NCBI GenBank assembly: GCA_003153775.1
Contig: PMBI01000050.1
Location: forward strand, 191,325-255,324
Reading direction: 5' to 3'
DNA: 64,000 nucleotides
From: Syntrophaceae bacterium
GTDB taxonomy: Bacteria; Desulfobacterota; Syntrophia; Syntrophales; UBA2185
The notes under the pieces were generated by a model that searched no databases, had not been told where the DNA came from, and was given only the letters and a program-made list of their open reading frames with translations. Below, in pieces: positions 60,354-64,000 of this stretch. Each line of letters starts with the position of its first letter. Position 1 is the stretch's first letter. A program made the position numbers and the translations under genes.

Positions 60354-61010
60354 TCATGCGCTTGCGGCAAAGGCATAGGCTGCAAAGAGACCGTCATGAC
60401 TAAGACTGACATCAATCGCTGCGGGCATGCCGTTTATAGAGACGAACGGCGGTCCCAGACCATAGGAACTCTCGACCCGCCTGATTTCGATATTTTCCGG
60501 AGATTCATCATAAGATTGTGAGAGGTGGAGCTTAAGGGCTTTACGGACAAAAGCTGATTCGTAATCAGGCGAAGCTTGTGAATCAGGGCTGATGCGAACG
60601 ACATGCCAGACGAGTGCGTCCATCTCATCGGGCGCCGATGCAGTTCCGGTGCAATGGACGTAGTCGGAGGTTATGAAGACCTTGATCTCAATCCTGCCAT
60701 ACGGCGTATCGACGAATCCGGTAAGGGTATCGCTTCCGGGAGAAAGTTGAACTGATTCCTCCGCGCAATTCAGGCTTACTTCATATAACCGGGGAACGGA
60801 AGTGGCGGACGGTTCATACTTCTTGACAAGCTTGTACGCCGCCTCCTTGCCGGCCCAGAGCGCCCACAAGACGGCGTCCTGGTTATCAGCACGGGATATC
60901 AACTCTTGTTCACGGGGCGTGAAGACGCGTTTAATGAATCGCGTATCCCGACTCTTCCCCATATTGTGCGGATCGGTCAGATCCACAATATCGTTGCCGA
61001 TGCGAATCAA
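60354..61010 (-). CDS. Holo-ACP synthase/4'-phosphopantetheinyl transferase (AcpS-like; probable TTG start)
   Basis: RIGNDIVDLTDPHNMGK...RFIKRVFTPREQELI; WALWAGKEAAYKLVKK; ORF in track extends to 61106. Confidence 0.85.
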   Translation of the reverse strand: MIRIGNDIVDLTDPHNMGKSRDTRFIKRVFTPREQELISRADNQDAVLWALWAGKEAAYKLVKKYEPSATSVPRLYEVSLNCAEESVQLSPGSDTLTGFVDTPYGRIEIKVFITSDYVHCTGTASAPDEMDALVWHVVRISPDSQASPDYESAFVRKALKLHLSQSYDESPENIEIRRVESSYGLGPPFVSINGMPAAIDVSLSHDGLFAAYAFAASA

Positions 61011-61740
61011 AATAACCTTTCTCCATTTGTGCCATGTGTTTGATGATCTGCTCCGCATAATGACGCTGAGCCCTGAGTCCGTTTTCTTGTATCGGTTCGG
61101 GATCAAAGACTTCCACGTTCACCGTAAAACGCTCGCGAAATCTGGGAATGAAGCCGTAAGAATGCTGGCTGTCACCCCGCAGATAGATACACATTACCTT
61201 GCAGGTTTCAAAATCCTTGATGAACCGGCCCACACCGTAGGAAAAACTCTCGGTATTCACATGTCCTGTCCGGGAGCGCCCTCCTTCCGGAAAAATCAGC
61301 AATGGCTGTTTCCATTCGAGAAGGGATGTGCATTTATCCAGCGTCTTTTTCATCTCTTCGCGATTGCCGCCCCTGTTGATGGGGACGCACTTGGCGAGGT
61401 AACAAAGGACTGCCGTGAGGATATTCCGCTGGAAGTTGTTTCTCTCCGGCAAATTCCAGGGCAGCTCACGGTAATGCAGTAAATTACGCGTGAAGGAAAA
61501 TGCCGCATATGTAATGATCATGGAATCGATCATGGTGAGGTGATTCGCGCAGATGATCCACGGCCCTTCGTAATTCCTGAAATGACGTGCGCATTCCTCT
61601 CTGACCTTCAGTATATCCCTCACTCTGTAGCCCATGAGCCAGATGATTCCAAAATAAAGTGGGGCAATAAGGAAGATCGCAATCCGACCAAGCGTGTATT
61701 GAATCAGCAGGGGGCCTTGGAGCATCAACTTCTTTTTCAT
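60931..61740 (-). CDS. 1-acyl-sn-glycerol-3-phosphate acyltransferase-like protein (PlsC)
   Basis: ICANHLTMIDS (NHX4D), LIFPEGGRSRTG. Confidence 0.88.
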   Translation of the reverse strand: MKKKLMLQGPLLIQYTLGRIAIFLIAPLYFGIIWLMGYRVRDILKVREECARHFRNYEGPWIICANHLTMIDSMIITYAAFSFTRNLLHYRELPWNLPERNNFQRNILTAVLCYLAKCVPINRGGNREEMKKTLDKCTSLLEWKQPLLIFPEGGRSRTGHVNTESFSYGVGRFIKDFETCKVMCIYLRGDSQHSYGFIPRFRERFTVNVEVFDPEPIQENGLRAQRHYAEQIIKHMAQMEKGYFDSHRQRYCGSDRSAQYGEESGYAIH

Positions 61741-61748
61741 GACTGATC

Positions 61749-61997
61749 TTATCCTAATTTGCTTTTGATGATAGCCACAGCGTCTCCGACTGTCCCGATC
61801 TTATCGGCCTCGTCATCTTCGACGGTGATGCCGAATGTGTCTTCACACTTTATAATGACATCCACCAGCCTCGCGGAATTGACTTTCAGGTCATTCAGAA
61901 TATGGGTATCCATTGTCGCCTTGTCCAGCAGGCTCGGGTCCTTTGTGTAGCCCCTGAGGATATCGATCATTTTGTTAAAGATTGTCTGTTCGTCCAT
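61749..61997 (-). CDS. Acyl carrier protein
   Basis: DTHILNDLKVNSARLVDVIIKCEDTFGITVEDDEADKIGTVGDAVAII (DLxxxS variant of DSLD site). Confidence 0.88.
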   Translation of the reverse strand: MDEQTIFNKMIDILRGYTKDPSLLDKATMDTHILNDLKVNSARLVDVIIKCEDTFGITVEDDEADKIGTVGDAVAIIKSKLG

Positions 61998-62000
61998 TTC

Positions 62001-63293
62001 TTAATAGCTCCTTTGATTATTATTCCATCTCTTAAAGATGAGACAGCTGTTAACATCGCCGAAGCCGAAACCGGCTTTGGCGATAATATTTAATTCAGGA
62101 TAGTCCATGCACTTCTGCGGTACCTTTGCTCCGAATTCAGCGATATCGGGGTGTATATCCTCACAATTGATGGAAGGATGGAGGAAACCCTTGTATAACT
62201 GCAGTACGACGGCAACGCTCTCTATGGCGCCCGCTGCGCCGAGACAATGCCCCACCATCGATTTTGTGGAATTGATGTAGGGAAAATTGGCGGGGCCGCG
62301 CCCGAGCGCTGCCGACCAGTTCTTCACTTCATAAGGGTCGGCAAAGGTGGCCGTTAAATGGCCGTTAATTGAATCGATATCATCAGCCACAATACAAGCG
62401 TCAGATACGGCGGCTTTGATGCATCGTTTGACGCCCTCGGGATTCGGCGCGGTAATAGAGCCGCCCATACGATGCCCTCCACAATTGACGGCGCCTCCGA
62501 GAACTTCGGCATAAATCTTCGCCCCGCGTTTGACGGCGGATTCCAGGTCTTCAAGCACGAGGATTCCGGCGCCGGAGCCGGGGACAAAACCGCATGCCGT
62601 GGCGCTCATCGGGCGTGAGGCAGCCTCCGGGCGATCATTAAATTTCTTGCAGATGACGCGCATGGCCTCGAATCCGGCCCAGATAAAAGGGGATTGGCCT
62701 TCAGAACCACCGGCTAAAATCCTTTTCGCAAGACCATTCCGAATTCTCCACATCCCTTCAACAATGGCTTCATTCCCCGTGCTGCAGGCGGATGAATTTG
62801 AAGTCACCTGATTTCCGAGGGCCAGGAGGCCCGCAATACTTGCGCTTGTGCCGCTGTTCATGACCTGCTCGACTACCCGGCTTCCCATGCGGCGCACTTT
62901 TCCCTGGGAGACCATGGGCACGAGGATGGTTGTAATTGTATCCATGCCGCCTATGCCGGAGCCGACAATCACGCCCGTATCCCAGTCCACAATATCATCG
63001 TGGACGTCAGGCATCTTGAAACCTGCGTCGGTCCATGCGTCTACTGCGCAAACGGCGGCGTATCCGATGTTTTCGTTCATCGACATCAGCGTATCTTCAT
63101 TAAAATAACCCTTGCGGATATTTTCAAAATCCTGGGGGGCGCCTCCGACCTGGCAGGTAAAATTCAATTCCTTAAGTTCAGGAAAGAACCGGATGCCGGA
63201 GCGGCCTTTCCGCAGAGCCTCTTCAAAATCAGCCAAGCCATGGGCATTGGGGGCTGCTATCCCCATCCCCGTTATGACGACTCTTCTTTTCAA
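62001..63293 (-). CDS. Beta-ketoacyl-ACP synthase (FabF-like)
   Basis: SSACSTGNEAIVEG (Cys), INGHLTATFADPYEVKNW, KSMVGHCLGAAGAIE. Confidence 0.92.
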   Translation of the reverse strand: MKRRVVITGMGIAAPNAHGLADFEEALRKGRSGIRFFPELKELNFTCQVGGAPQDFENIRKGYFNEDTLMSMNENIGYAAVCAVDAWTDAGFKMPDVHDDIVDWDTGVIVGSGIGGMDTITTILVPMVSQGKVRRMGSRVVEQVMNSGTSASIAGLLALGNQVTSNSSACSTGNEAIVEGMWRIRNGLAKRILAGGSEGQSPFIWAGFEAMRVICKKFNDRPEAASRPMSATACGFVPGSGAGILVLEDLESAVKRGAKIYAEVLGGAVNCGGHRMGGSITAPNPEGVKRCIKAAVSDACIVADDIDSINGHLTATFADPYEVKNWSAALGRGPANFPYINSTKSMVGHCLGAAGAIESVAVVLQLYKGFLHPSINCEDIHPDIAEFGAKVPQKCMDYPELNIIAKAGFGFGDVNSCLIFKRWNNNQRSY

Positions 63294-63325
63294 CTAAAGT
63301 AGACCTCCATAGAAATCAATAAGTA

Positions 63326-63814
63326 CTAAATCCGGGAAGGTACTCCCCGCCCGGCAAGTGTCCCGGAACTCACGGTCTCGCCATTTCCTCTTTCCATCGT
63401 AACCTTCGTTTTCAGGCTTCCCATACGGAAATAAACTTTGTGGCCTTTAACGATCACCCGCTCACCGGGATGCACGACCCCTGTAAACTCCACTCCTTCA
63501 ATGAGGGTAAAAAGTGTGGTCAACTTCTTTGCGTCCTCCGCAGTCGCATGCGTCTGCCTCATGTGAAGATAAAGGCCGAAGGCAACAACCCCCGTCTGTG
63601 CCATGGCTTCAATAAGAATGACGCCCGGGGTGATTGGCTGGCCGGGGAAGTGCCCCTTATAAAAATACTCATCCTCACGAAACCGGTATGCGCCGACGAT
63701 GTGCTCATCATCGAGCTCCAGGATATCGTCGATAAAACGAAACGGATGCTGCTGGGGAACACTATTTAAAATTCGTGTCATCGTTTCCTGATCAGCCGCC
63801 ATAAAGCCCCCCAT
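63326..63814 (-). CDS. 3-hydroxyacyl-ACP dehydratase (FabZ/FabA-like)
   Basis: QQHPFRFIDDILELDDEHIVGAYRFREDEYFYKGHFPGQPITPGVILIEAMAQ. Confidence 0.92.
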   Translation of the reverse strand: MGGFMAADQETMTRILNSVPQQHPFRFIDDILELDDEHIVGAYRFREDEYFYKGHFPGQPITPGVILIEAMAQTGVVAFGLYLHMRQTHATAEDAKKLTTLFTLIEGVEFTGVVHPGERVIVKGHKVYFRMGSLKTKVTMERGNGETVSSGTLAGRGVPSRI

Positions 63815-64000
63815 TCACATGGATGACGCTTCCTGATATGTAGGATCCCTTTACTGCGAGAAAGGCCACCACCTCGGCCACCTCCTCGGGGCGTCCTATG
63901 CGGCCGAGGGTAATATTTGCGAGAATTCTCTTCTGCACCTCTTCGGGGAGATCCTGTGTCATCTCCGTCTCGATGAGTCCCGGGGCCACGGAATTGACGA
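63792..64000 (-). CDS. 3-oxoacyl-ACP reductase (SDR, FabG-like), 5' end beyond window
   Basis: VAPGLIETEMTQDLPEEVQKRILANITLGRIGRPEEVAEVVAFLAVKGSYISGSVIHVNGGLYGG. Confidence 0.92.
   Translation of the reverse strand, partial: VNSVAPGLIETEMTQDLPEEVQKRILANITLGRIGRPEEVAEVVAFLAVKGSYISGSVIHVNGGLYGG

Overview
The window is about 64 kb of a Gram-negative bacterial chromosome. Gene content suggests a Deltaproteobacteria/Syntrophales-like organism; that is inference only. It is mostly housekeeping DNA. A canonical replication-origin block (gyrB-dnaN-dnaA-parB-parA-rsmG, minus strand) is followed by an LPS inner-core block that looks like an 8-amino-Kdo pathway (kdnB-like, kdnA-like, hldD, kdsB). Next comes a minus-strand ilvBN-ilvBN-ilvC-ilvD operon, then PBP1A, tatC/tatA, gatCAB, mtnA, csp, carB, ABC-F and others. 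A small accessory patch (44-48.4 kb) holds a divergent deformylase, hicAB, a secreted Ig-like protein, and an AT-rich PD-(D/E)XK-like orphan. A ~1800-aa multidomain protein (CobT/NorD-like N-terminus + vWA + about ten HEAT repeats + two AAA+ modules) is translationally coupled to a DUF364-like gene. The window ends in a type II FAS-like cluster. The most notable findings, none of them in the supplied ORF track as such, are: (i) two unannotated attenuator leader peptides, one Val-rich (MTRCSLSTSTLNVAVVVVSVLRGTAARFL) and one Ile-rich (MHAFSIANIIIIIIGIIIPFHRRAG), each preceding its own ilvBN copy and followed by an intrinsic terminator; (ii) the giant fused vWA-HEAT-AAA+-AAA+ protein; (iii) the Kdo8N-type cluster; (iv) a duplicated deformylase 3' end bracketing a hicAB mini-island. 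No rRNA, tRNA, CRISPR, IS or prophage was recognised by eye. All homology calls come from motif recognition without database searches.
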